Source of the DNA: Boswellia sacra
Taxonomy: Eukaryota > Streptophyta > Magnoliopsida > Sapindales > Burseraceae
NCBI GenBank assembly: GCA_013180625.2
Contig: SNVD02004529.1
Location: forward strand, 62,001-126,000
Length of the DNA: 64,000 nucleotides
Direction of reading: 5' to 3'
The notes beneath the pieces were generated by a model, which made no database searches, was not told the DNA's origin, and saw nothing but the letters and a program-made list of their open reading frames with translations. Made by a program: the position numbers and the translations under genes. This document shows positions 35,367 through 47,543 of the stretch, piece after piece. Within the stretch, counting starts at the first letter, position 1. Every line of letters begins with the position of its first letter.

Positions 35367-38300
35367 TGAATGTATATGTGTAGTCTTTAACAAAATAAAA
35401 CCTCGTTCTGGGAACACAGCAAAGTATCGAATTTGAAGAGAATAAAGTGCAGGAGAGGAGAGAGCTTATGAGAATGAATGAAACAACCTCGCTCTCCCTC
35501 TCTGTCTCTCGAGGCTTTTTACCCCAGACTCAAGGCCAAAGGACCCAATACAAAGCTATCAGAGGGTAAATAAATGACTTTGAGCAATGGAATGGATACA
35601 TCACATACTAATACTACCACTCCTCACCCACCCACATCCGACACCCCAACACTGCCCGCAACGCAACCCTTCTCTTTCTAACTATTTATTTATTTATTTT
35701 TAATTTTTTGTTTTTTATTTTTAATCTGCCTCTGTAAAGTTGTTTGTTTCTCTGCCTAGGCTCTGTCCATGGTCAGCAAAGTTAGGTTTGATCTTATACC
35801 GAGCAGTACTACATTAGTCCAATTGGTCTTCAATGAGGAAAAAGAAGCAGTTAAAGAGAAACAAAATATAAAAGGAAGAGCTTGTATGTGAGAGTTTGTT
35901 TCCTTTGCTTTTGCCTACGCCTTATCTCTAAAAAATAAGTATCTTATGTGAAAAACAAGGAAAGTAATTTCAACCAGATGAATTCCATTTTTCTATTTTA
36001 TCACATTGTTTTGGTGCCAAGCAAGCAACTTATTATGATCTTAGCAGAGGATATAGCTAGGTATGTTTGCACATTTGTAGGGCAATGAGCAAGAGGGATT
36101 TATATTTTTTATTTGCTTTTTATGTTAAGACTGTTCCTTCAATGTGGGTTTTTGGGTTTTGAGATAAGTATAGGGGTTTATAGGTGTGCTAATACAGAGA
36201 ATTTTTGTATGAGGGGAGACTGAGACTCCAATGTATGTGCATTGTTGGGGTTTGGGAAATTTGTTTAATTTATGTACAATTTTTAACTTTAGAAGCAATG
36301 TATCACTCCAAAACATTCATTTTGTTGCTTTTTAGCAGTCAATGTGCTAGTCTGCAATCTAATTTTGAGGCTCTTTTGACTCAATCTAGACTTGTGTCTT
36401 GGAGAAACAAGGCAATTGTGCTATATATCTTGGAAAGTATGAACTCCATGGGCTAATGCGGTTCGGTGGTTGGCCGGAAGAAAATTATATAGTTGTTTAC
36501 ACTTCACATAAATGTAGGATCTTGTTAGGCTTTGAAGTTTGAAGGTCCCCAATTCTAGCTGAGCTCACCCACCGCCCACGCCCTCTCCTAGGATTTCGAG
36601 TAACTATCCGGTACGCTAGTTTAAAACCTTAGTTAAAACAAAGTAATTTCTTGGTTTAAGCTATCCAAGCATGATTCTCTTATTGACTAATCTTAAAACA
36701 CATGCGGCATGTGGGAGACTGTGTCTGCTTCTCTAAGCTAAGTGTTTAATTTTTAAATTTCAATGCCATTAGCAATCAAGTAGTGTATTTGTTTAAGTGT
36801 TCAGGGATTAAAGTAATAGAGTTGACGGCGAAACACTCCAAAGGGAGCCCTGAGCTTCTTATCCCAAATGGAAATCCCCCTAACAAGCACCATCAAATTA
36901 AGCTATTACAGTGGTGAAGCTTCCACTAGAATTATAGCCCATTTGGTCCCATTTATAGGCTGTCAATACTCGTTGTCCAGAGAAAGCTCGCTTTTCTACC
37001 AACGTGGCTGCCACCCCTTTGCCAAGAGAAGAAAGATTCTTAAGAGTTCCCGTCTTCTTCATGATTATAGCTATCTAATCAAGCAAAAGATTGATTACAT
37101 GATTAATAAACCCATTTGTGATTTGTGAGCTTCATATAAGACTTGGGTGGTTGGTTGGTAACGTGCTTTGTTTCTTTTTCAACTCTCTCACAAAGTGCTT
37201 CTCTTCGCGAACATTTCTCAAATACTATTCTGAAATACAAATAATAATAATAATAAACAACATCATAGACAGAATTAAATTACTAAACCTACGACTTCGT
37301 ATGACATATTAGCCGATTGAAGCAAGTTTTTAATCTCTCGTTTAAATAATCTTAATTATAATCAAGGGTTCTTGAATAAAGAAGATAAAATCATCTATGA
37401 TTTAAGTGATATATTTGTGCGGTGAGATGCGAGTATCCCCAAAACTAGACATATCACAATTGAAATTGAAATTTGACAGGAGCAGGCAGGAGCTCTCCCT
37501 GGCTGGCATTTGCATATCCCCACATTAGTCTGCGCTGCATGAAAAGTAAAATAACGGTCGATGGGTCCTATTCATGTTGGCAAATGTTAGTGTTAAAGGG
37601 CATGGCAGGAAATCTCTCATTTTTCCAGTAGTAGGAGACTGTTTGTCTTATGATACATCATTTTCCACTAGAATTGAATGGTATCCATATATCTATATAT
37701 GTATATGGGGGCACCATAAACAATTTGATTCTATAAAGATGGATATCATGAATTATGATTCTCCAATCTTTCTTTCTTGCAAAACTTGTACCTTATCCTC
37801 AATCAAAATGACACGTGGAACGAGTACATCAGCCGTCAAATTATTCTCAAATGCTTGATCTAACCCAAACAAGAAACTAAGGCATAAGGCACATTATAGA
37901 CAAAAGAGAAATTTCAACACATAAAGCCAGCCACCTCAGCTAGCTACCATACCATGTCAGCTCCCTTGTGATTCATCAATCACCAGCAATGCTATCACGG
38001 TCCGCCCATCCCTCCATCCACAAGTCTTGGAGCTATTGCTACACCTGCTGCAAAGCAAATAAATTTCAAAATGATTAATCATAGCATTTCCAAGGTGACA
38101 TCAAAATTCGTTGGTATCTTGAACAACTTTAAACAAAGAGTAGTCGAGTTTGAAATCCAATTAAATGAGGAAATCAAATATTCATATTCATACATAAGAG
38201 TACAGACTAACGAGGCAGTCAAAGAATGATCTTTAATTTGTACTTGCTTTGGGCAAAGTATCTTCACTTGGAGAGAATTTAAATTTTCTTTCTGTTTCTT

Positions 38301-41128
38301 TTGCTTTTTCAGCCTTTTAACCTCCCTGGCCTGTTTCCATAAAACATTTTTTGGTGTCAAATTAGGCTTTTTCTTGTTTATGAATTCATTTTTTCTCGTC
38401 ATTTTCGTTTCTCTTTACCACCTGACCCGGCATAAGAAAGCAGTATTTCCAAGGCAACTCTGTTACTCCTGTACTTGATGATGTAGACTCGCTGTCTTTC
38501 TTTCTATTTTTCCGTTCCGTATATGTATAAAAATTGAAATACTCTACGTATGCATCATGCAGTCTTAACGATTCTCTACCGTCCGATCATTAGAAAATTT
38601 CTCTTTCCGATGGTGCAAACCACTTTACATGGAGCCCAACACGCAATGGTAATGTCATGTTTCTTGCCCTGGGCCTCAGGAAAAGAAAACAGCCCAAGCA
38701 GTACAGAATTTTTGCTGGATTTATTACTGTACCATATAATATAATACAATACTATGCTATTAGGTTGGTCGTTCCAAAGCCGTCCCGGTGAATGTAATTT
38801 TGCCTAATTATATATTGCCACTTGGTTGTCCTTAAATACAACTATAATGCATATTTGTTCAATTATAAACCTACACCTTCAGATCTATATGCCTCCATGT
38901 GCAGAATTTCAGACAAAATTGATGAATTGACAACTATGGCATGGACCCTTTTCCAAATGGCGAATCCAAGACTTAAAAGAAATAAATATGGGTTTCGTAC
39001 GCAAAACACTCACGAGTAAAAAGCAGGAAAAGAAAAGAAAGGAAATTGACTTGCTCATAGTGATATTGATGTGAAGCTTTTTACTTGCGGTAGAAAATGA
39101 ATGATGAGTGGTTCGTCTTTTCTTCACCTAAACTCTAAATCGGTTCATTTTGCTTTCATTGACTTGGCCAAAGATCTTGTCACTGTCTTTATTGCCTTGC
39201 CCTCCACCCATAATTTCCTAGCTTTCATTTATCTCCCTTCATAGTGGCCATCAAACCAAAAGGTCTATTTCTATTATCTACCGAGGGTTTTCCCTTGGCC
39301 TTGCGATGGTCATTTAAGAGCCAACTCTATTTAACGCACTATATTACTATCAAAACTGTTCTTTTCTAATTAACATGTCCCTTTTATCATTAATTTTCTT
39401 CCAGATTGTCCTTTCATAAGTTGAAATGAATTTATAATCAATAAAACTGGCAAACATGTCCTCTTGCATAATTTTGAACTAGTCTCGTCTTCTTCTTGTT
39501 GAGCTGGTTACACCTATGACCTTCACCTACCCAAGGCATCATGCTATAATTATTCAACATTTGAGGCATCTTTCTCTGTTTCCTATTCGATTACCAGTAA
39601 GGTTAACGTGTTCAACATCTGGCAATATACGGAACATCCATATAAATCATTCTTCTTCCAACAAATGCTTGGAGCCTTAAATCACCAGGTGACCACATTT
39701 CAAGCTAAGCGAGATCATATCTGGAAACAGATGATAGAAACCGGAATTACCGACAACATTAAAGTCGAAAGTCCAGGACCATGGCAAAGACCCAGATGTT
39801 GACAAGTCATATTAACAACAGATGAATCTCATCTGAAAGATATCTCTCTTTCAGTAGCAGTGGAACATTTACAGGTGTTGCTTCATGAATTAGATGTGTA
39901 TTCTCAACATATAAAATAACAGGTCATTTTTTAGGACCCCTTGTTTGTATTTTGATCATCAAATGTTTAAGTTCATCCTAGTGCTGAAAAAAAGGATGGC
40001 ATTCTTCCAGCATCCATTTCCATCTGTAGTGTCTTATTAGCAGGCCCATGTCTCTTGCTTCAAAAGCAATAAAGCTGCAACTTAACAAAGAATGTTCCAA
40101 CCCTAAAGAACTCTTGTTAGGCAAATCTTTAGCATTATGAAATGTTTAGCACTTAGCAGTTGAGTAGAATACAGCTTTGAGTGTTGATGGTAAAAACCAA
40201 CATCTATTGTGTTCAATCAAAGTATTTTTTAATAAGAGACTATTAAGAAAATTTAGCAGAATATAGCTTCCAAAATGAAATTGTTCACTCATAGTGAAAG
40301 CGCACATACACAAACTCAATTTTCTGTCTCTAGCCTCATGATAAACAAGCTCCAACCACAATGAGCATCTGTCAACTCATCAACCGCCCAATAAATGACT
40401 TGCTATTTTCCATCAAACAAGTGTTTGCCATTATAAATGCTCATTCACCAAAAAAGTATCTCCCAAAATCCTAACATACAAATATAGATAAATGGGCCAT
40501 GAAGAAGCACCAGCTATTTTTCTGTGACGACATAGTTGCCTAACTCAACATCATTGCCATAGTGAGCATTCATCACAAAGTATATACCAAATTCCTAACC
40601 CTAACAAACTCAACCAGTTGCAATCATTATCAGTTCTGATTTGGAATAACCTACGTTAGCTTCGCAGCTCTTCAAATCTAAATCATAGCCCTTTCCATCT
40701 TCAATGCCAATCGATTCAGAGTGAGAGACTCGCAATTGCAACAGAGAAATGAGACTTAGAATGTTAGGTGTTAGTCCATTTCACCAAAGTGGCTCCCCAC
40801 ACTTTCACCCGCGATAGTAGAGAAAATAATTAATGATTGTGAAACAAAGGACAATGAGTGCGTGCCAAGTCATTAGGGAAAGAAGATGCAAATAATCAAG
40901 ATTCGTGTCATCAACATACAAAGTACAAGGAAAGTAATATAACCAGGAAAAAATTTCTGAAGATAAGTAAATGACAAATTGTGCATATCCTCAGGGACAA
41001 ATGCGGAATAGATTCATTGCCATTTACCATTAATGATATTGCAGGCATGTCAACTCCTTTCATGATTAAAAATATAAATAATCCGTACCATGAAATTGAA
41101 TAACATTAACATAGGCCAACAAAGTTTA
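34768..41128. other. 5-phosphatase promoter/leader and a large gene-free region
   Basis: The first about 750 bases hold the presumed 5'UTR and promoter of the 5-phosphatase gene, with GA runs at 35332-35367 and CT runs near 35490. From 35.6 to about 40.4 kb I see no gene, RNA or complete transposon; open frames are short and unrelated to known families. The last few hundred bases before 41128 are the probable 3'UTR side of STN1. Confidence 0.4.
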
Positions 41129-41620
41129 TTAATTACATTTACCTACAACATCATAACACTTGCGCGTCAACCTCATACAATCCAACCAATGCAAGACCTC
41201 CACGTTGGGATCCTTCTCAATCACCACATCCGAAACTGTAATCTGCATCTCACCTCTATAACAACCAATCCTCCCTCGCACTCTTCCCACAACACCAACT
41301 CTGATCTGCGCGGAAAAATCGGTTGCCACATTGGCAATTAATCGAACAGTTGCCGGGTCACGGCGGGAGAAATAGGGTGAGTTGAGGTGGTTGAGCCAGA
41401 GAACGCAGGGGACACACCCGGTGCCGTCGTCAATCGAGAATTTAACGAATTTGCGAGGCTTGTAGTCACGTGAGGTGATTGTGCCAACGATTTCGGCACG
41501 TGAGAGGAGGAGCGTGCCGAAACGGGAGAAGGTAGTTGGGTCGAGAGTGGGGGTGAGAGCGAGGAGATCGAAGGCCAGCAGTTTAACGTGGGTGTTTTGG
41601 AGTGACTGTGATTGGTCCAT
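41129..41620 (-). CDS. STN1: CST complex subunit STN1
   Basis: Single-exon gene of 163 codons, close to the roughly 160 aa of plant STN1. STN1 is the OB-fold protein that joins CTC1 and TEN1 in the CST complex. CST protects telomere ends and recruits DNA polymerase alpha-primase for C-strand fill-in in the nucleus. The sequence shows an N-terminal segment followed by the OB strands AEIVGTITSRDYKPRKFVKF and SIDDGTGCVPCVLWLN, then VVGRVRGRIGCYRGEMQITV and the ending VLHWLDCMRL. Plant STN1 consists of this OB domain alone and lacks the C-terminal winged helices of the yeast and human proteins. The start is the first in-frame ATG (41618-41620). Several TGGGCC/GGCCCA site II words at 41778-41866 lie upstream, as in cell-cycle and housekeeping promoters. 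Confidence 0.93.
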   Translation of the reverse strand: MDQSQSLQNTHVKLLAFDLLALTPTLDPTTFSRFGTLLLSRAEIVGTITSRDYKPRKFVKFSIDDGTGCVPCVLWLNHLNSPYFSRRDPATVRLIANVATDFSAQIRVGVVGRVRGRIGCYRGEMQITVSDVVIEKDPNVEVLHWLDCMRLTRKCYDVVGKCN

Positions 41621-43005
41621 CGGAGAGGATCAAAGGAACTGGTTAAGTTAATGGTTTGAAACGACGTGAAAAGATGGATAGCAAATGGCGGGAGGGTTTA
41701 AATAAAAAGGCTATTTAAATAATGTTTATTGATTTTTGGATTTTGACAGTTGTACGAGATATTCAAATCAAACCCATTTGGCCCACATTTGACCTTGGAT
41801 TTATTACAACCAAAATTTGGGCCGGGCCCAGCTTCTATTCTTTAAGTTCCATATATAAATGGCCCACTTCATCTTGTGTCAAACAAGGATCATTCGGGGG
41901 CATAATTTATCTTTGTTGTGTACAATAGAATAAGAGTTTAATGTGAAAATGGGACACACTGCTGTCTCTCAAATGATCCATTAGCAGAATAATTCAGTTC
42001 TTATCACATTTATAATTACCTTTCCTTTTATGTAACAGGAGGGGTAGGGCTTATTCATCTAGGAATGCAAAATGATGATGTTAAGGGACGAATATGACAA
42101 AGAAAGTGAAAGATGTAAATGCCTTTATTAGTCTTCCTAACCTCTCTTCTTATTGCATTTTCAGTGGACCACTTACACATTCGACATGGAACGTGTCTCT
42201 TCACGTGTCATCACGTGGTCGTGGTAGGTAGCACGAGCACGCCCCCATAAAGCTAAGGGAAAGCAGTGAAATTTTGTTGGAAATTGAAAACAATAACCAT
42301 GCTTTTCTTCTTGTGACTGAAACCAGTTCCAAAACGGGTAACAACATGGTGGCAAAATGGCACCCCGCATGAAGCATTCTACAGCCCTGGTTATTTTTGA
42401 TAATTCAAAGCAAGAGTTTGATCTGATGGGGGCAGTATTGGATTGGAAAGGCTGATTGAAACTTATTTTTGTGGTTTACATAAAGCAGAAAGCTGCAATT
42501 TCCAATACGAGGGGCTCTTGTTGCAAAAAGCAAAATCTATACAAGTTTTGGCCTAGTACCAGTTGCAAAATTCAAGAAATTCTGATATTGTGAATGATTC
42601 CTCAAAATTATACTCACACAAAAGAATAGTAATAAACAATGGCTTGCTAGCAACTATGTGACATAAGAGTGAAGACTGGAGGCTGTGGTGCAGTCAATGA
42701 GATGGAAAGAAAAGTGTAGTTGTGCTTTCGAGCATTTACAAGATCTGAATGTGGTCAACTAGTTTTCAATTGTTAATTTCAAAACTACTCTTGTATCACA
42801 TATATGCAAGTTTTCCCAACCAAGGCCGAAGATATTATATTAATACAGATAATTCATTACTAGTAGACCAAAGGTTCAAACATGTGCATACGACAATAAC
42901 AGGAAAATGCTGATAAAAATAACACAACATGTCAATTACAACATAGCCCTAATTAGTTACAACAGGCATTTCTTTGTCTAACCATAATAAGAACTTGAAG
43001 GAGGC
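41621..43005. other. STN1 promoter side and BUD32 3' flank
   Basis: The interval separates STN1 and BUD32, both on the minus strand. TGGGCC-type words near 41778-41866 belong to the STN1 promoter side. BUD32 3'UTR is expected from 43005 downward. No further gene is seen. Confidence 0.4.
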
Positions 43006-44558
43006 TTATCCAACCATGGTGCGCTTTCGACCCCTTTGCCGCACTAATAAATTGAATGCAATAGGAAAACAATAAATGAGATAAATAAAAGAAAACATCA
43101 ATCCTAACTACATAAGAAAAAAGAACCAGCTGGACGAAAGGCCAAAGAATTGCACCTTGGGCTAGCTTGTTAAAGGTTGATGACCATTGCTTTGAGGACT
43201 TCTTGTATGCAGCAAGTATTCGCTCCATCTACACACATACATGGACAAGTAATGAGACCAGTTTGTACTTTATTTTATTCTGTCTCCTTCCAATTTCAAA
43301 AGCTAAATTCCGTTTCCAGAACCGAACATTGAAAACACATAATGTGCCATCTGCATCTGTTATAAGTTCCTAAATAACAATCCCTTTCCAGATTCTTAAT
43401 GAAGTAATGTCCATGTCATTAAATCCAAAATCAATAGGAATATGAAATGTATAACATGACATACTTTATATGGAATCTGCTTTTGCCATATTAGAATTTT
43501 ATTAAAATTTTTTAACTTAATGTCCTTCAGGAATAATACTAATGATAAAAGAAAAATTGACACCAGACAAACTAACTAAATCCAACTGGCTTACCACATT
43601 CCCACACGAAGAATGCATTGAAACCAAGGCCCTCTCGAGTACATATAAATCAACTGCTTTGTCTTCCGGAAGGTTTGACGTGAAGCTGAGACCAAAGTCA
43701 ATCAAAACCTGACAGAAGATATTGGTGGTTGTGAAGCAGCTTATAACATTAGCAAAAGAACAGAGGAAAAAGAAAAAGAAGAAACTCACCAGCTGGTTTG
43801 TACCACCCCTAAGTAACATGTTAGATGTGGTCAAGTCTCCATGAACGAGACCACCATCATGTAATTTACCAATTGCATCACCAATCTGCATAGCTATATC
43901 ATCCAACTGCTCTTCGACAATACCATGCAACCCAAATTTGAGAAAAACATCTTTAACAGATGGGCCTTCCACATACTCAAACGTCAGGGTATGCTGCAGA
44001 GGGTCAACAGCATATAGCACTGGAGTAGAAACCCCAAGTCGTCTTGCTTTTGTCATGCACCTAGCCTCCTGCTCCAGTGTTCATATCATGGAAGAAGTAA
44101 GAACAAATTGCCTAGAGGTACCGTATGGAAAATAATAATATTATTAAAATGATATAAAGAATTAAAGAACTAACAGCATTTAGGCGCTTGAGAGTAAGTT
44201 TTGAATCCAAAGATGGGTGCCTATACTTCTTTGAGAAGCGTTCCTTGACAATAGACTTTCTTCCCACAAATTTTGACTCGAAAACTCTCTGAATGAGAAT
44301 ATCATGTCAGAAACCAGAAAAGAAAACTCTGCAGGTCAAAAGGACAGTAATTGCAACTGAATGGGAAACTGCAAGATAATGGAGCAATTATATTCATTTG
44401 TATTGTATGTAATGCTTATGAAGCATATAAGACTCAGCTCCAATTCCCTTGAAAATTCCCAAACAGGATCTTATATGAGCATTATCATGACTTACAGCTT
44501 CAGCCCCTTGCTTAATCAGGATGAGGGAGCCATCTTCACCCGCGGCCATAATTTCCAT
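43006..44558 (-). CDS. BUD32: EKC/KEOPS complex kinase BUD32 (PRPK/TP53RK family)
   Basis: Six exons on the minus strand (44496-44558, 44175-44288, 43790-44068, 43595-43708, 43156-43228, 43006-43043) join in frame to 226 codons, the usual size of this minimal kinase. BUD32 is the ATPase/kinase subunit of KEOPS, which makes t6A37 on ANN-decoding tRNAs and also affects telomeres and transcription. Seen features are the nucleotide-binding Lys36 in SIVKERF, the catalytic loop HGDLTTSN (His135, Asp137, Asn142), DFG at 156-158 and the conserved basic C-terminal tail VRQRGRKRTMVG, split across the last intron. There is no activation-loop APE segment, as expected for the family. A 5'UTR intron is likely (44595-44893). 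A second in-frame ATG lies three codons inside. The gene is divergently paired with the gene at 45299. Confidence 0.95.
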
Positions 44559-44929
44559 AGTGAAAATCTCGAAAGCCCCTTAAAATGGAGCCACCTGTTG
44601 GGAATATCCATAAATAATAAATAAATAAAACTTTGCAAACAAGCGTATAACAAAAAAAGATAATATGGCCCCTATATACCAAGACCAATTTCACCAGGAT
44701 TGGGTTCCTGAAGCAAACAGAACCAAAGATGTCTGAAGAAAGCAAAGGTAGATATTTAACATATATATGAAGTTGAAACTTCAGCTCTAAAGTTTTCCGA
44801 AATCAACATCATTACTAAATTTTAACATTTCAGATTTTGTTCTTCTCCTTTATTAGAAATAAAAGACGGGAACAGAGTTAAAAGAGCGTGTACCTCAGTT
44901 AGTGCCTTAGAGAGAACGCAACGAAAGTT

Positions 44930-45240
44930 CCAACTATTGGCGCGGGCGAGACAAAGTGGAAAGATGAAGGACAGGCAGAGCAGAACAGAACGCGAAAGGA
45001 AGAATAGGGCGTTAGGGGGATACCGGCTCGGGTTGGGCTCCAGCTGAGCTGGCTTGGGTTTGGGCCCAATCTTAGGGAAAATGAGAAAAACGACAGCGTT
45101 TTTATAACACTAATCTTTGATGACAATATGCGACACCGTTTTTCCTTTGGCTGAGTTGTTCACTTGTCCTTGTTCTGGCTTTGCATTACAAACCCTACCC
45201 TCCTTCCCCTTGGGAATCAATTCTCACTTCTCGGTTCACA
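44930..45240. promoter_or_regulatory. Probable bidirectional promoter, BUD32 / conserved unknown gene
   Basis: The two start codons are 740 bases apart and face away from each other. Between them lie site II elements TGGGCTC (45034-45040) and the palindrome TGGGCCCA (45061-45068), and an E2F-consensus ATTGGCGC (44936-44943). There is no clear TATA box. This is the usual makeup of plant housekeeping promoters. The direction in which each element works is not shown by the sequence. Confidence 0.5.
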
Positions 45241-45298
45241 AACGAATTGGAGACTGTGGCTTCACAAATTTGTTGTTGAAACTGATCATAGTTACAGA

Positions 45299-46306
45299 AT
45301 GAAGAGGGCGATGCCGTGGAGTGATAAGGATGATGAGGATGATTCGTCATCGTCGTCGGACTCTGAAGCTGAAGCTGATGAGAATTTTGTCAATGCTGAC
45401 AGGACCAAGGAAAAACCATCTCAAGGTTTTATTTTATTTTATTAGATATTTGAATTTCATTGGAGTTAACTATAATTCTATTAAGTGGTCTTTCAGGATG
45501 CAGCATATTAATATATTATTGAAATTGGCTTGATGTAATGGTACGAACAATGTGCTGGAAATATTAACATGTTTGTTAATTAAAAAAAAAAGGAATAATT
45601 TGCTTGCTTGAAGTTTATATGTATGTTGAGAGCTTGTCATTCATGCTATTCTGGACTTCGTAATGGTTGGTGGCTTTCAACTCAGAAGGATTAAACATGA
45701 GAATATCTAAATGATTTTCACTGATAAGTATTGTATTCGATGGTTTTCATTTCATCTTAGGAATGAATTTATATATCCCAATATATGTAACTTAATGTTA
45801 GGTGGAGGTTCCCAGAGTGGGATCAGTACAAGTGTTGATCTTTGGCTAGTTTTGCCTGCTAACATGTTCAAGAACATTTCCTCTTTCTATTTTCACCAAC
45901 TTTTGGTTGCATGTGCATAGTTAATTCTGGAAGGAAAAAGAGTGGTGTCGATTTCGAAGCATTGAAACGATTTGGCTATAGGGGTGGACTATCAGTTCTA
46001 AATGTGCCTCCACCAAAGGAAGATGTTAAACAAGATTGGACTTGGTCTACCGGCAAAGAACATCGTGAAGCTAGAGAATCGGAAGAATCCTCTGAAGAAC
46101 TAGAAAAAACAAGAGCTGCAGTACTAGAAGGAGAGCATATGACAGAAGTGCAAACTAAAAATGAGAAAGAGAGGAAGAATCTTTCTTTCTCCCAGAAGGA
46201 GAAGAGAAAAAGAGAGCTTGGTCAGGCCAGTAGGGGAAAGAATTATGTGGAAGAAGAGAAAAGATTGTTGAGAGAAAGTGGTATTTATTCTGGGTTTGAT
46301 TCATAA
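45299..46306 (+). CDS. Conserved uncharacterised Lys/Glu-rich protein
   Basis: Two exons (45299-45425 and 45921-46306; GT-AG intron, phase 1) encode 170 residues. I recognise this as a conserved plant protein with apparent relatives in other eukaryotes but cannot give a function. The N-terminus is acidic and Ser-rich (DKDDEDDSSSSSDSEAEADE). It is followed by an ordered segment VDFEALKRFGYRGGLSVLNV with WTWSTGKEH, then a long charged, probably helical region (EESSEELEKTRAAVLEG...). The conserved-looking end is FSQKEKRKRELGQASRGK plus NYVEEEKRLLRESGIYSGFD. There is no signal peptide or membrane segment. Composition and basic clusters suggest a nuclear or nucleolar protein (inference). It shares an upstream region with BUD32. 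Confidence 0.85.
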
Positions 46307-46988
46307 TCTGATGCTTGCATGCATATTTCCTTTGATTGTAATGTATGTACTGGCCTTATTATAAAGAACCTTTGTTGCTGTAAAAAGATTAGATCGTAAT
46401 TTGAAATTCACAGTTCTCGGGAATATGAATTCGACCATATTCTGTGGCATTGCAAATATATTAATAGATAAGATGACCAGAAACTAGCGACTATAAACAG
46501 ACAACAGGACAGCTCTAATTTTTCTGTTTTAAATTTTAACACTGTTCAAGTTGAGGTCTATGCTGAATTAGGACCTATTAGAAAAGTATTGTAATAGTTA
46601 TCGCCTGTTTTTGGTCAGCCCTGATCCAAAATGGCCCTGTTAAGAAAGCCACGTCCTTGGTGGTCTTGCAAAACTGAGACAGTTCAAGTCATCAAGTGTT
46701 CTCTTGCTGTTTATGAAAATGTGTTGTCGAAGCGGTTGTAAAAGGAGTCCTGTCCCTATAACTTGGGATATATGGTAAGGGTTGGTATGGCACTGATTTA
46801 CATAGTATAAAACGTGTTTGGTTATAATTTCGCATATTATTAAATAATATAAAATACAACTTTTATATGTATAAAACATGGACATCCACGAATGGCGTTC
46901 AGTTGTTTTAACCATTTTCCTACATCGGCAATGTCACAATTGACAGCCTACTCTTGGTGATTGGATTCTATATAGTTCTGATTTTCCA

Positions 46989-47026
<38 letters not shown>

Positions 47027-47543
47027 ATTGGAAACTTATCTAAGAGTAAAAGGCAATGCTGCTTCAAATATATTGAGTAATTACTATTTAAATGAAGTAA
47101 TATCCCTTGGATCAGGGTCAATCTGCAAACAAAGACTGGCTCAAAATATTGGCACATCAACCTGAGGTTACACAGATCTCTTAACTAATAAAGAAATAAT
47201 AAGAAGCAAGCAACTTGTTCATTTCGATCAAGCAGTCCATTACTTTGAATGCACCGTATATGGGACCTCTGTTCTCTGATAATGTACATTAGCATTTATG
47301 AGCAAATATTCATAAGAGATTGATACAAGTGACATTCCCCATAATAACTTAAAAAGTCTGGAGAGCTCATCCTCTACAAGAGAAATTCAGATCAGACTTG
47401 CGCATAAGTCAAATCTGCCTCCCCTTTTCCCATCACATGAATGGCAAGGCCGCAGGGGAGAAAAAGAAAGAGAAAAAGAAAAAATGAAGAACAAAACAAA
47501 ATACCGAGCTCTTTCAGTATCTCGGTTAAACTTATATTTTAGT
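46307..47543. other. Convergent 3' flanks with a CT microsatellite
   Basis: The plus-strand gene ends at 46306 and the minus-strand methyltransferase gene ends at 47544, so this space holds two 3'UTRs. A (CT)17 run lies at 46991-47024. No other gene is seen. Confidence 0.45.
46991..47024. repeat. (CT)17 microsatellite
   Basis: Perfect dinucleotide run of 34 bases. Equal in length to the (CT) run at 23585-23618. Confidence 0.95.

Noticed and set aside
39600..39802. Open frame of 64 codons near 39.6 kb
   Set aside because: Short, unsupported by any similarity I know, and no neighbouring exons in phase.
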